A stretch of DNA of 8,739 bases from an uncultured Bacilli bacterium (GCA_947631655.1 CANRME010000054.1:1-8739), one strand, 5' to 3'. Positions 1-6,677 are shown, counted from the first letter of the stretch. The notes: generated by a model from the letters alone, not told the origin. Numbers and translations are program-made.

Positions 1-519
1 TCTAAAACAAGAAGAAGAAAAGTTTTAAAAGAAGCTAAAGGTTACTTTGGTTCTAAACACAGACTTTATAAAACAGCCCAAGAACAAGTATTCCATAGTG
101 GGAATTATGCTTTTAGAGATAGAAAGAGTAAAAAACGTGAATTTAGAAAATTATGGATTACGAGAATTAATGCGGCTTGTAAAGAAAACGGAATTAGTTA
201 TTCTAAATTCATTAATGGTTTAACCAAAGCCGGTGTTGAAGTAAACCGTAAAATGCTTGCTGCTTTAGCTGTGGAAGACCCTAAAGCGTTTAGTGCATTA
301 GTAAAAGTAGCTAATGATGGATTAAATGGTAAAGTAAAAGTAGCTAAAAAAGAAACTTCTAAAAAAGAAGAAGTTAAAGAAGTAAAGAGTGCTCCTAAGA
401 AAGAAAGTAAAGATTATAGTAGTATGACTTTAGCAGAATTAAAAGAAGAAGCTAAAAAAGCAGGAGTTAAAGGGTACTCTACAATGAAAAAAGATGAATT
501 ATTAGCATCTTTAAAATAA
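1..519 (+). CDS. rplT: Ribosomal protein L20, 5'-truncated by the window edge, with C-terminal Rho_N-like extension
   Basis: L20 binds 23S rRNA early in assembly of the 50S subunit. The open frame enters from the left edge. By comparison with remembered Bacillus L20, about nine N-terminal residues are missing. Visible codons 1-110 match the family along the whole length: the basic start with KVLKEAKGYFGSKH, then SGNYAFRDR, FRKLWITRINAA and VEVNRKMLAALA. Normal L20 ends near visible codon 110 (family length about 118). Here the protein continues for some 60 more residues: a Lys/Glu-rich linker (codons about 111-140), then a compact module at 142-172 beginning MTLAELKEEAKKAGVKGYS and ending KKDELLASLK, which resembles the Rho N-terminal (Rho_N/SAP-like) nucleic-acid-binding helical domain. 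In Bacillota rplT usually follows infC and rpmI, which would lie to the left. The L20 call is very secure; the function of the extension is unknown. Confidence 0.97.
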   Translation, partial: SKTRRRKVLKEAKGYFGSKHRLYKTAQEQVFHSGNYAFRDRKSKKREFRKLWITRINAACKENGISYSKFINGLTKAGVEVNRKMLAALAVEDPKAFSALVKVANDGLNGKVKVAKKETSKKEEVKEVKSAPKKESKDYSSMTLAELKEEAKKAGVKGYSTMKKDELLASLK

Positions 520-520
520 G

Positions 521-544
521 CGGGATTAAATATCTCGTTTTTTT
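521..544 (+). terminator. Rho-independent terminator of rplT
   Basis: Starting two bases after the rplT stop, CGGGAT (521-526) pairs with ATCTCG (532-537), including one G-U pair, around a five-base loop. Seven T follow (538-544). It separates the ribosomal transcript from the ftsA promoter just downstream. Confidence 0.85.
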
Positions 545-545
545 G

Positions 546-574
546 TTGCGAAAGAAGTATTTTTTTTGTATAAT
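546..574 (+). promoter_or_regulatory. Sigma-A-type promoter for ftsA-ftsZ
   Basis: TTGCGA (546-551) as -35, a 17-base spacer, and a perfect TATAAT (569-574) as -10. It lies directly after the rplT terminator and 25 bases before the ftsA start, giving a short leader of roughly 18 bases. It indicates that ftsAZ is transcribed independently of the ribosomal operon. Confidence 0.8.
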
Positions 575-598
575 GGTAAAAGAAAGATAGGTTAAGAT

Positions 599-1843
599 AT
601 GAGAAAGATAATGGCTAGTTTGGATGTGGGTACAAATAGTATTAAGCTTATTGTTGGGGAAATGATATTAGGTAAATTAAATATCTTAGCGGTATCTGAT
701 ACGGCTTCTAAAGGGGTTAAAAAAGGAATTATAGTAAATAAAGATGAAGTAATGGAAGGGGTTAGTAAAGTACTTAAGGACGCAGAAACTATTATTGGAT
801 TACCAATTAAAAAGATATTAGTTACAGTACCTTCTAATGATGTCGCCTTAACGGTTAATACAGCAAAAATAAATATAAATAATGAAGAACATATCATTAC
901 GGGGAGTGATATTACCAAAGTTTTAGCAAAATCAGCCCAAAACGTAGTACCAAGTAATATGGAACTTGTAAGTGCTACTCCCATTGTTTATGTTTTAGAT
1001 GAAGAGAAAAAAGTAGGAAATCCAATTAATGCAGTAGCAAATACTTTAGCTGTTAAAACGATTCTTACGATGGCACCAAAACAAACGATATATCCGATTA
1101 TTGAAGTATTAGAAAGTTTAGGGATAGAAGTTTTAGATATAGCTTATAGTGCGATGGCATCATATTATGAACTCCAAACGGAAGAAACAAATAAAACAAC
1201 AGGAGCAGTTATAAATATTGGACATAGTAGTACCGAGGTAGCCATTTTTAATAAAGGGGTTATGAGTAATATTAAAAAATTAGATTTAGGAAGTATAAAT
1301 ATTGATAATGATATTGCTTATATGTATAAGATTCCTTTGAAAGATGCGCATAACTTAAAAGAAACTTTAGCATTAGCATCTAATGAACTTGCTAGTCCTA
1401 AAAATAAAGTAAAAGTTACAAATAAAGATGGCGAAGAAATAGAAATTAGTCAAATAAATTTAAGTAAAATAGTAAGAAGTAGAATAGAGGAAATACTTAC
1501 AATTATAAAAAAAGAAATTAACCTCTTAACAAAAAAGGAAATTAGTTATATAATAGTTACAGGTGGTATGATAGAGTTGACCGATTTTTCTTTAATTAGT
1601 GAAGAAATATTTGGACATGATGTTATTTTAGGCGATATTAAAGAAATTGGTGTACGACATAATAAATATAGTGCAGCTTTAGGACTTATAAAATGGTATC
1701 ATCACAATAATGTAGTGAAAGATAAAGATTATTCAATATTTTCAATTGAAGAACAAGAAGAATTTAGCGGAATAAATAAACATATAGCAGTAAATGATAA
1801 TACTGTTTTAGGTAAAATATTCAGTTATTTCTTTAATAGTTAA
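599..1843 (+). CDS. ftsA: Cell division protein FtsA, actin-like membrane tether for FtsZ
   Basis: FtsA is an actin/HSP70-fold ATPase that tethers FtsZ filaments to the membrane and recruits later divisome proteins. At 414 residues the length is normal. Phosphate-1 motif LDVGTNSIKLIVGE lies at residues 8-21; the FtsA-specific SHS2/1C region is around 85-165; the phosphate-2 position is 202-214 (GAVINIGHSSTEV); the adenosine motif VTGGM is near 320-324. The last ~13 residues (GKIFSYFFNS at the end) form a short amphipathic helix, as expected for membrane targeting. The phosphate-2 loop is divergent: the usual acidic residue is N206, and the usual glycine run is G-H-S. The chosen ATG has AGG seven bases upstream; an in-frame ATG at 611 (residue 5) is possible, but the first fits better. 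ftsZ follows after 11 bases and its Shine-Dalgarno overlaps the ftsA stop, so the two are probably coupled. Confidence 0.95.
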   Translation: MRKIMASLDVGTNSIKLIVGEMILGKLNILAVSDTASKGVKKGIIVNKDEVMEGVSKVLKDAETIIGLPIKKILVTVPSNDVALTVNTAKININNEEHIITGSDITKVLAKSAQNVVPSNMELVSATPIVYVLDEEKKVGNPINAVANTLAVKTILTMAPKQTIYPIIEVLESLGIEVLDIAYSAMASYYELQTEETNKTTGAVINIGHSSTEVAIFNKGVMSNIKKLDLGSINIDNDIAYMYKIPLKDAHNLKETLALASNELASPKNKVKVTNKDGEEIEISQINLSKIVRSRIEEILTIIKKEINLLTKKEISYIIVTGGMIELTDFSLISEEIFGHDVILGDIKEIGVRHNKYSAALGLIKWYHHNNVVKDKDYSIFSIEEQEEFSGINKHIAVNDNTVLGKIFSYFFNS

Positions 1844-1847
1844 GGAG
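1842..1847 (+). promoter_or_regulatory. Ribosome binding site deciding the ftsZ start
   Basis: AAGGAG overlaps the ftsA stop codon (TAA, 1841-1843). It is seven bases from the ATG at 1855 but only one base from an in-frame GTG at 1849, so the ATG is the start. The overlap suggests translational coupling of ftsA and ftsZ. Confidence 0.85.
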
Positions 1848-1854
1848 AGTGTTT

Positions 1855-2910
1855 ATGTACGGAATGGAAACTGACCAAATCGCAAAGATTAAGGTTATAG
1901 GTGTAGGTGGCGGTGGATGTAACGCCGTAAATCGAATGATTGAATCTGGAGTACGTGGTGTTGACTTTATCGTAGCAAATACAGATTTACAAGTTTTAAA
2001 TGTTAGTAAAGCAGAGACTAAATTACAAATAGGTAGTACAATTACTGGTGGTTTAGGAGCTGGTGCTAATCCAGAAGTAGGTAGGGAAGCCGCTTTAGAA
2101 AGTAAAAAGGAAATCGAGGAAGCATTAGAAGGTGCTGATATGGTTTTCGTTACTTGTGGTCTAGGTGGTGGAACTGGTACTGGTGCGGCGCCGGTTATTG
2201 CGGAGATTGCCCAAAATTTAGGAGCTTTAACCGTTGCTATTGTTACGAAGCCATTTAAATTTGAAGGTCGTAAGAGAATGGAACATGCAGAAGTCGGTCT
2301 TGAAGAATTAAAGAAACATGTTGATACTTTAATTGTTATTCCAAATGATAGATTAAGAGATATTATAGATAAGACAACGCCGATGATTGAAGCATTTAGA
2401 GAAGCCGATAATGTATTATTACGTGGTGTTCAATCAATATCAGATTTAATCGCCGTATCTGGGTTAGTAAACTTAGACTTCGCTGATGTTAAGACGGTAA
2501 TGGCGCACCGAGGAAATGCAATTATCGGAATTGGTATCGGTGTTGGTGAAAATAGAGCGATTGAAGCTGCGAAAGCGGCGGTAGCAAGCCCATTACTAGA
2601 AACTACTATTGATGGAGCAACGGATGCAATTATTAATATTACAGGAGGAAATTCATTAACTTTATTTGAAGCCGAAGATGCGGCGGAAGTAGTAAGAAGT
2701 GCAGCGCATACGGATATTAATACGATATTTGGAGCCGTAATTAATGAAAACTTAAATGATGAAGTTATAGTTACCGTTATTGCGACCGGTTTTGATGATA
2801 ATAATAAAGAAGATGGCAATTACAATAATGAAGATTACTTAAGAAGAGAAACGGAAGACGATGATGAATTAGATATTCCGCCATTCTTAAGAAACCATGA
2901 AGATTATTAA
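1855..2910 (+). CDS. ftsZ: Cell division GTPase FtsZ
   Basis: FtsZ is the tubulin homologue that polymerises into the cytokinetic ring at midcell, with FtsA as its membrane tether. Seen in order: glycine-rich nucleotide loop IGVGGGGCNAVNRM (15-28); tubulin signature GGGTGTG (104-110); and T7 catalytic loop NLDFADVKTVM (206-216) with D208 and D211. The globular part runs to about residue 312. A very short acidic, Asn-rich linker of about 22 residues (B. subtilis has roughly 50) leads to the C-terminal conserved peptide DELDIPPFLR (337-346), which binds FtsA. The tail after it is NHEDY, acidic instead of the basic end seen in Bacillus. The start is ATG 1855 (351 residues), as its Shine-Dalgarno spacing dictates; GTG 1849 is too close. 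It is the second gene of the ftsA-ftsZ operon and is followed at once by a terminator. Confidence 0.98.
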   Translation: MYGMETDQIAKIKVIGVGGGGCNAVNRMIESGVRGVDFIVANTDLQVLNVSKAETKLQIGSTITGGLGAGANPEVGREAALESKKEIEEALEGADMVFVTCGLGGGTGTGAAPVIAEIAQNLGALTVAIVTKPFKFEGRKRMEHAEVGLEELKKHVDTLIVIPNDRLRDIIDKTTPMIEAFREADNVLLRGVQSISDLIAVSGLVNLDFADVKTVMAHRGNAIIGIGIGVGENRAIEAAKAAVASPLLETTIDGATDAIINITGGNSLTLFEAEDAAEVVRSAAHTDINTIFGAVINENLNDEVIVTVIATGFDDNNKEDGNYNNEDYLRRETEDDDELDIPPFLRNHEDY

Positions 2911-2936
2911 TACAGTTTAAAAACTGTATTTTTTTT
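2909..2936 (+). terminator. Rho-independent terminator of ftsAZ
   Basis: AATACAGTT (2909-2917) pairs with AACTGTATT (2922-2930) around the loop TAAA, a nine-base-pair perfect stem, with eight T at 2929-2936. It begins within the ftsZ stop codon. Confidence 0.9.
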
Positions 2937-2943
2937 GGCATTT

Positions 2944-2966
2944 AAAAAAAGAGCTTTAAACTCTTT
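2944..2966 (-). terminator. Probable terminator of the sortase gene (minus strand)
   Basis: Read on the minus strand, AAAGAG (2966-2961) pairs with CTCTTT (2953-2948) around a seven-base loop, followed by further T (2947-2944). The stem overlaps the last two bases of the sortase stop codon. With the ftsZ terminator it makes a back-to-back barrier between the two convergent genes. The stem is only six pairs, so confidence is moderate. Confidence 0.6.
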
Positions 2967-4071
2967 AGTTAGTATACTTAATTAATTTAGCGTGCATTAC
3001 CATTTTTTCTTGGTCATTGTAACAAGTTGATAGAGTAATTATTTTATCAGTAGCACTTACAGAAGTGTTAAATTTATAATAACTTCTTTGTTGTAACATA
3101 TCAACAAATTGTTTAAATGATTCATCACTATTAAATGATACTTGAATGTAATCATTGGTAGTTGGAATATGGTAAACACTAAATACTTGCCATAAAGTAC
3201 TGCGGCCATTGATATAAACTTTAATAACGTGATTATCTAAATTGTTGTACCAATTAGTGTTAAGTAAGTTTTTTAAAGAACCAAACATAGTTTTATCCCA
3301 ACGACCGTGAGCATAGATAACAGTATTGCGATCTAAGTCATTAGCATTGTTACGATAATCTAAGAAGACCCAACCGGCGTTGTTGTAAGACTTATTAAAC
3401 GCGTGAGTTAAATAGTAATCATTATTATCAGTTTGAACAAATGGGTAGTTAATATTAGTCCCATTTACTTGAATCCAACCAATGGCTTCAGAGTTAGTAG
3501 ATTTAAGTTCATCCATATTAACATCAATCATGGACATTTTGATATAATCCCAATAAGGATTTTCTTTAGGTTCTTCGCTTTCTTCAACAAGAACTTCGTC
3601 GTCGGGATTAATATCGGTAACTGTTACTTTTTCAATTATTTCGTCAGTTATTTTTTCAATTTGTTCATTATCTTTATGCCATTTATATATATCAATTGAA
3701 GAATAAATAAATACACCAATAGCTCCAATGATACATAAAGTAATAATAATATTAATTATGGAGCCTTTTTTTAGTTTCTTTTTCTTCTTTTTAGTTTTAT
3801 TTTCTGGTTCTTTATTTAATTTATTATTTTTATTTTGTTTAAACATTTTAATTTGTTCCTCCTCTAGAACTTTTTGCGATTTAGTTTTTTCTAAACTTAA
3901 GTCATCAATACCCAAATCAAATAATTCTTTAGTTTCATTTAAAGATTTAAATTCATCAACACTTATAATAGGAGTTTTAGTTTCTTTAGAAGATGGATTT
4001 TTATTTTCTTCCGATGCTAAATTTTTGTATTTGGCAGTTCTAGTTAAATTGTTTTCCCTTTCTTTATCCAT
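2965..4071 (-). CDS. srtB: Class B sortase with long charged cytoplasmic N-terminus
   Basis: Sortases are membrane transpeptidases that cleave a C-terminal sorting signal and attach the protein to peptidoglycan or a pilus. The 368 residues fall into a highly charged Lys/Glu/Asn-rich cytoplasmic segment (1-103, ending in a lysine run), one membrane helix (about 104-125), an extracellular stalk (126-172) and the sortase domain (about 173-368). Catalytic His255 lies in VIYAHGRWDKTMFGSL, the class B pattern (compare IYGHNMKDGSMFG), and catalytic Cys350 in IITLSTC. The usual active-site Arg just before the VVHAKL-like strand is Lys356 here (EKMVMHAKLIK). The ATG has GAGGAG six bases upstream (4083-4078). 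No sorting-signal substrate is present in the window. The N-terminal segment is longer than in typical SrtB. Family call secure; activity uncertain because of the Lys. Confidence 0.92.
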   Translation of the reverse strand: MDKERENNLTRTAKYKNLASEENKNPSSKETKTPIISVDEFKSLNETKELFDLGIDDLSLEKTKSQKVLEEEQIKMFKQNKNNKLNKEPENKTKKKKKKLKKGSIINIIITLCIIGAIGVFIYSSIDIYKWHKDNEQIEKITDEIIEKVTVTDINPDDEVLVEESEEPKENPYWDYIKMSMIDVNMDELKSTNSEAIGWIQVNGTNINYPFVQTDNNDYYLTHAFNKSYNNAGWVFLDYRNNANDLDRNTVIYAHGRWDKTMFGSLKNLLNTNWYNNLDNHVIKVYINGRSTLWQVFSVYHIPTTNDYIQVSFNSDESFKQFVDMLQQRSYYKFNTSVSATDKIITLSTCYNDQEKMVMHAKLIKYTN

Positions 4072-4092
4072 AAATTTCTCCTCGCTTTATAT

Positions 4093-4120
4093 TTTATACT
4101 AAACTATATAAAAAGTCTAG
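4093..4120 (-). promoter_or_regulatory. Possible sortase promoter (minus strand)
   Basis: On the minus strand a TATAAA -10 (4098-4093) lies about 22 bases before the start codon, with CTAGAC (4120-4115) as a weak -35 at 16-base spacing. The region is so AT-rich that other pairs are possible. Confidence 0.4.
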
Positions 4121-4142
4121 ATAATTATAAATTTTTTAAAAT

Positions 4143-4170
4143 TAGACATAAAAGTTACTTTTTTTATTAT
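4143..4170 (+). promoter_or_regulatory. Probable promoter of the carboxypeptidase-spmA-spmB operon
   Basis: TAGACA (4143-4148), 16 bases, TATTAT (4165-4170), about 20 bases before the start codon at 4191. It looks like a vegetative sigma-A promoter. I see no clear sporulation sigma-E pattern, although the short AT-rich sequence does not exclude one. Confidence 0.5.
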
Positions 4171-4190
4171 GATTAAATAGGTGAACTTAT

Positions 4191-5261
4191 ATGAAAAAGT
4201 TACTTTTCTTAATATTATTATGTATACCTTTTAAAGTTTATGCTATTAGTGCAAGTGCTTATATTGTGATGGATGCTGATACTAAAAGAGTTTTAGAGGG
4301 TAGTAATATTAATAGTAAAAAGCTTATTGCAAGTACGACGAAAATCATGACGGCGATAGTAGCTTTAGAATATGCAGATATAAATTTGGAAGTAGAAGTA
4401 GATGATACAGTTTTAAGAAGTTATGGTAGTGGAATATATATTGAAATTGGGGAACATATGACTTTAAAAGATATGTTATATGGTTTAATGCTTAGAAGTG
4501 GGAATGATGCGGCGATGATGATTGCAAAGTATGTTGGTGGTAGTATGGAAAATTTTGTGGCTTTAATGAATGAAAAAGCCGCTACTTTAGGAATGAAAGA
4601 TACCACTTTTGTAAATAGCAGCGGCTTAGAAGAAAAAGATGGTAGTGGGAATATGTCGACGGCTTATGATATGGCGTTACTTATGAGTTATGCGATGCAA
4701 AATGAAACCTTTAAAACAATTGTAGGAACGAAAGATTATACAGTGAAAACGGATTATAAGACTTATGTATGGCATAATAAAAATAAACTTTTAAGTATGT
4801 ATAAATATACTACCGGCGGGAAAACAGGTTTTACCGAAAAAGCAAGAAGGACTTTAGTAACTAGTGCATCAATGGATAACAAAAATTTAGTAGTAGTAAC
4901 TTTAAATGATGGAAATGATTTTTTGGACCATAAAAACTTGTATGAAGAAAATTTTAGAAAGTATGATCGAGAATTAGTATTAGATAAAGATAATTTTAAA
5001 GTAGAAGATACTTATTATGATGGAACATTATATATAGAAAGTGATGTTTATGTTTTAAAGAAGAATAAAGAGGATATTAGTGTAAAATATGAAATTATGA
5101 AAAATCCTAATGCGATAGAAGGGGATGTAGTAGGAAAAGCAATAATTTCTATTGATGGAGAAGAAGTATTAGAAAAAAATATTATGTTAAGTAAAAAAGT
5201 AAAGAAGGAAAAGAAAGGGTTTTTTAGAAAATTATTGGATTTTCTAATGTTTTGGAAATGA
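4191..5261 (+). CDS. dacB: D-alanyl-D-alanine carboxypeptidase, low-molecular-weight penicillin-binding protein (DacB/DacF type)
   Basis: A secreted serine peptidase (family S11) that removes the terminal D-Ala from peptidoglycan stem peptides and so limits cross-linking. The 356 residues begin with a signal peptide (MKKLLFLILL...VYA, cleavage probably after A18). The three penicillin-binding motifs are all present: S48-T-T-K51, S103-G-N105 and K211-T-G213 (in TTGGKTGFTEKA). A PBP5-type C-terminal beta domain follows (about 240-335), then a basic, aromatic tail (KKGFFRKLLDFLMFWK) suited to an amphipathic membrane anchor. The start has AGGTGA six bases upstream. The stop overlaps the spmA start as ATGA. 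The order carboxypeptidase-spmA-spmB is that of the B. subtilis dacB operon, which is why I use that symbol; dacF or dacA would describe the same enzyme class. Confidence 0.93.
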   Translation: MKKLLFLILLCIPFKVYAISASAYIVMDADTKRVLEGSNINSKKLIASTTKIMTAIVALEYADINLEVEVDDTVLRSYGSGIYIEIGEHMTLKDMLYGLMLRSGNDAAMMIAKYVGGSMENFVALMNEKAATLGMKDTTFVNSSGLEEKDGSGNMSTAYDMALLMSYAMQNETFKTIVGTKDYTVKTDYKTYVWHNKNKLLSMYKYTTGGKTGFTEKARRTLVTSASMDNKNLVVVTLNDGNDFLDHKNLYEENFRKYDRELVLDKDNFKVEDTYYDGTLYIESDVYVLKKNKEDISVKYEIMKNPNAIEGDVVGKAIISIDGEEVLEKNIMLSKKVKKEKKGFFRKLLDFLMFWK

Positions 5262-5833
5262 TTAATATTGTTTGGGTATTGTTAATTGGGATTGGGATTA
5301 TATTTTCTTTAATTAGTGGAAATGTCGAAGTAATAAATAATGAAATAGTAACGAGTGCGAAAGCCGGGATTAATTTGGTAATTGAGCTAATTCCCATGAT
5401 GGTGTTATGGTCAGGACTTATGAATATTGCAAGTTCTAGTGGATTGTTAGATAAGTTTGCCCATTTGATAAAACCGTTACTTAATAAAATATTTCCTTCT
5501 TTAAAAAATGATAAAGCGATTGGGTATGTCGCAAGTAATGTAGCGGCGAATATGATAGGGTTAGGAAGTGCCGCAACCCCTTTTGGACTTAAAGCAATGG
5601 AAGAAATGCAAAAAGAGAATTCCAAGAAAGATACGGCATCGGATGCTATGATTACATTTCTAGTTTTAAATACGTCAGGTGTGACGATTATTCCCACGAC
5701 AGTGATAGCGCTTAGAATGGCGACGGGGAGTGCAAATCCTTCTTGTATTATTTTATCTTCGGTAATAGCAACGTTTTTAGCTAGTGCGGCGGGTTTATTT
5801 ATCGATTATTTAATTAGAAGGAGGCATAGATGA
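5258..5833 (+). CDS. spmA: Spore maturation protein A-like membrane protein (nucleoside-recognition/Gate domain)
   Basis: SpmA is an integral membrane protein of the nucleoside-recognition (Gate) family. With SpmB and the carboxypeptidase DacB it is needed for full spore core dehydration in Bacillus; the transported substrate is not known. The 191 residues show several membrane segments (about 1-20, 38-58, 133-152 and 162-185) and conserved stretches NVAANMIGLGSAATPFGLKA (94-113) and NTSGVTIIPTTVIALR (138-153). The start is ATG 5258, which overlaps the carboxypeptidase stop as ATGA. It gives the family-like start MINIVWV. A TTG two codons upstream is in frame but less likely. No good Shine-Dalgarno is visible, so translation probably depends on coupling to the upstream gene. 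Confidence 0.92.
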   Translation: MINIVWVLLIGIGIIFSLISGNVEVINNEIVTSAKAGINLVIELIPMMVLWSGLMNIASSSGLLDKFAHLIKPLLNKIFPSLKNDKAIGYVASNVAANMIGLGSAATPFGLKAMEEMQKENSKKDTASDAMITFLVLNTSGVTIIPTTVIALRMATGSANPSCIILSSVIATFLASAAGLFIDYLIRRRHR

Positions 5834-6351
5834 AAATTATTTCAAATATTATAATTCCTCTAATAGTTTTAGGTATTATCTTCTATGGATTTAAGAAAAA
5901 AGTAAACGTTTATGATACGTTTTTAGAGGGAGCAAAAGAGGGGTTAGTGATGATATTTAAACTAGCGCCCGCTATTGTTGCCATGGTATTTGCGATTAAT
6001 ATTTTTATAAGGAGTAATGTTATTTATTTTGTTTTAGGATTTTTATCAGATTTTTTTGAAAAAATAAATGTGCCTTTAGAAATTCTTCCCATGGCGTTTG
6101 TAAGACCAATTAGTGGAACAGCATCGTTAGCTATTTTAGCAAATATTTTGCAAACCGCAGGACCAGATAGTTTTGTCGGACTTTTAGCATCTACTTTACA
6201 GGGGTGTACAGATACAACAATATATGTTTTAGCGCTTTACTTTGGTAGTGTAAAGATAACAAAAACTAGATATGCACTACCAGTTGGGTTGTGTGCCGAT
6301 CTAGTTGGAATAATAGCAAGTTTTATTGTAGTAAAGTGGCTGTTTTTATAA
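5830..6351 (+). CDS. spmB: Spore maturation protein B-like membrane protein (nucleoside-recognition/Gate domain)
   Basis: This is the partner of SpmA, also a Gate-family membrane protein; the two probably form a complex. The 173 residues (B. subtilis SpmB is about 178) have an N-terminal membrane segment (2-20), further hydrophobic segments (about 44-75, 84-108, 130-142 and 152-172), and the family-typical stretches VRPISGTASLAIL (91-103) and GLLASTLQGCTDTTIYVLAL (117-136). The start overlaps the spmA stop as ATGA, and unlike spmA it has a full AAGGAGG Shine-Dalgarno (5818-5824) five bases upstream. It is the last gene of the operon. No terminator hairpin follows: the next gene, on the other strand, ends two bases later. 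Confidence 0.92.
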   Translation: MKIISNIIIPLIVLGIIFYGFKKKVNVYDTFLEGAKEGLVMIFKLAPAIVAMVFAINIFIRSNVIYFVLGFLSDFFEKINVPLEILPMAFVRPISGTASLAILANILQTAGPDSFVGLLASTLQGCTDTTIYVLALYFGSVKITKTRYALPVGLCADLVGIIASFIVVKWLFL

Positions 6352-6353
6352 AG

Positions 6354-6599
6354 CTAACTTTCAAAAAATTTAATTATATCAACATTTAGAGTATCAGCGA
6401 TACGACCTAGAATGGCTAAGCTGAAACTTTTTCTTCTTTTTTCACTTTCAATTTCAGCAAGATAGTCCATACTCATATCGGCTTCTTCAGCTAACCTTTG
6501 TAGTGTATAACCTTTTTCACGACGATATTTTTTTATGTTTTTTCTTACGATATCATAATAATAAGTGTCTTCGTTTTTAATTTTTACTCCTACACTCAC
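6354..6599 (-). CDS. Small XRE-family helix-turn-helix regulator
   Basis: An 81-residue protein that is almost entirely a single Cro/CI-type DNA-binding domain. After about 16 residues of leader, the five-helix fold runs from about 17 to 78 (IVRKNIKKYRREKGYTLQRL, then AEEADMSMDYLAEIESEKRR, then LAILGRIADTLNVDIIKFF), with the recognition helix around 43-53. There is no ligand or oligomerisation domain. The start is GTG 6599, supported by AGGAG eight bases upstream and an in-frame stop just before it. It points away from the surface-protein gene at 6769 and shares the 6600-6768 intergenic region with it, so it may repress itself, that gene, or both. Its target is unknown. It converges on spmB with a two-base gap. 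Confidence 0.85.
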   Translation of the reverse strand: MSVGVKIKNEDTYYYDIVRKNIKKYRREKGYTLQRLAEEADMSMDYLAEIESEKRRKSFSLAILGRIADTLNVDIIKFFES

Positions 6600-6648
6600 A
6601 ATATCAACTCCTATTAATATTTTCTTATAAAGTCAGCTATTAGTTTAT

Positions 6649-6661
6649 GTGCTTATAGCAC
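6649..6661 (-). promoter_or_regulatory. 13-bp palindrome overlapping a possible extended -10 of the XRE gene
   Basis: GTGCT-TAT-AGCAC is a perfect palindrome with a three-base centre. Read on the minus strand it contains TGCTATAAG, an extended -10 (TGnTATAAT-like), about 52 bases from the GTG start of the XRE gene. A repressor bound here would block that promoter, as in autoregulated XRE genes. No good -35 is present. The operator role is inferred. Confidence 0.4.
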
Positions 6662-6677
6662 TAGATTTTTCTAAAAT

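Noticed and set aside
1849..1854. In-frame GTG as an earlier ftsZ start
   Set aside because: It lies one base after the AAGGAG ribosome binding site, too close for initiation; ATG 1855 has seven-base spacing.
2430..2819. Long open frame on the minus strand inside ftsZ, and similar ones inside ftsA, spmA and the surface-protein gene
   Set aside because: They are antisense to well-supported genes, match no family I know, and have unlikely composition (runs of Ser, Ile and Pro from reverse reading).
3433..4102. Plus-strand open frames opposite the sortase gene
   Set aside because: Phe/Ile-rich sequence from reading Lys/Asn-rich codons backwards; no ribosome binding sites and no recognisable domain.
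5252..5257. TTG two codons before the spmA ATG
   Set aside because: The ATG at 5258 overlaps the upstream stop as ATGA and gives the expected family start; the TTG has no ribosome binding site.
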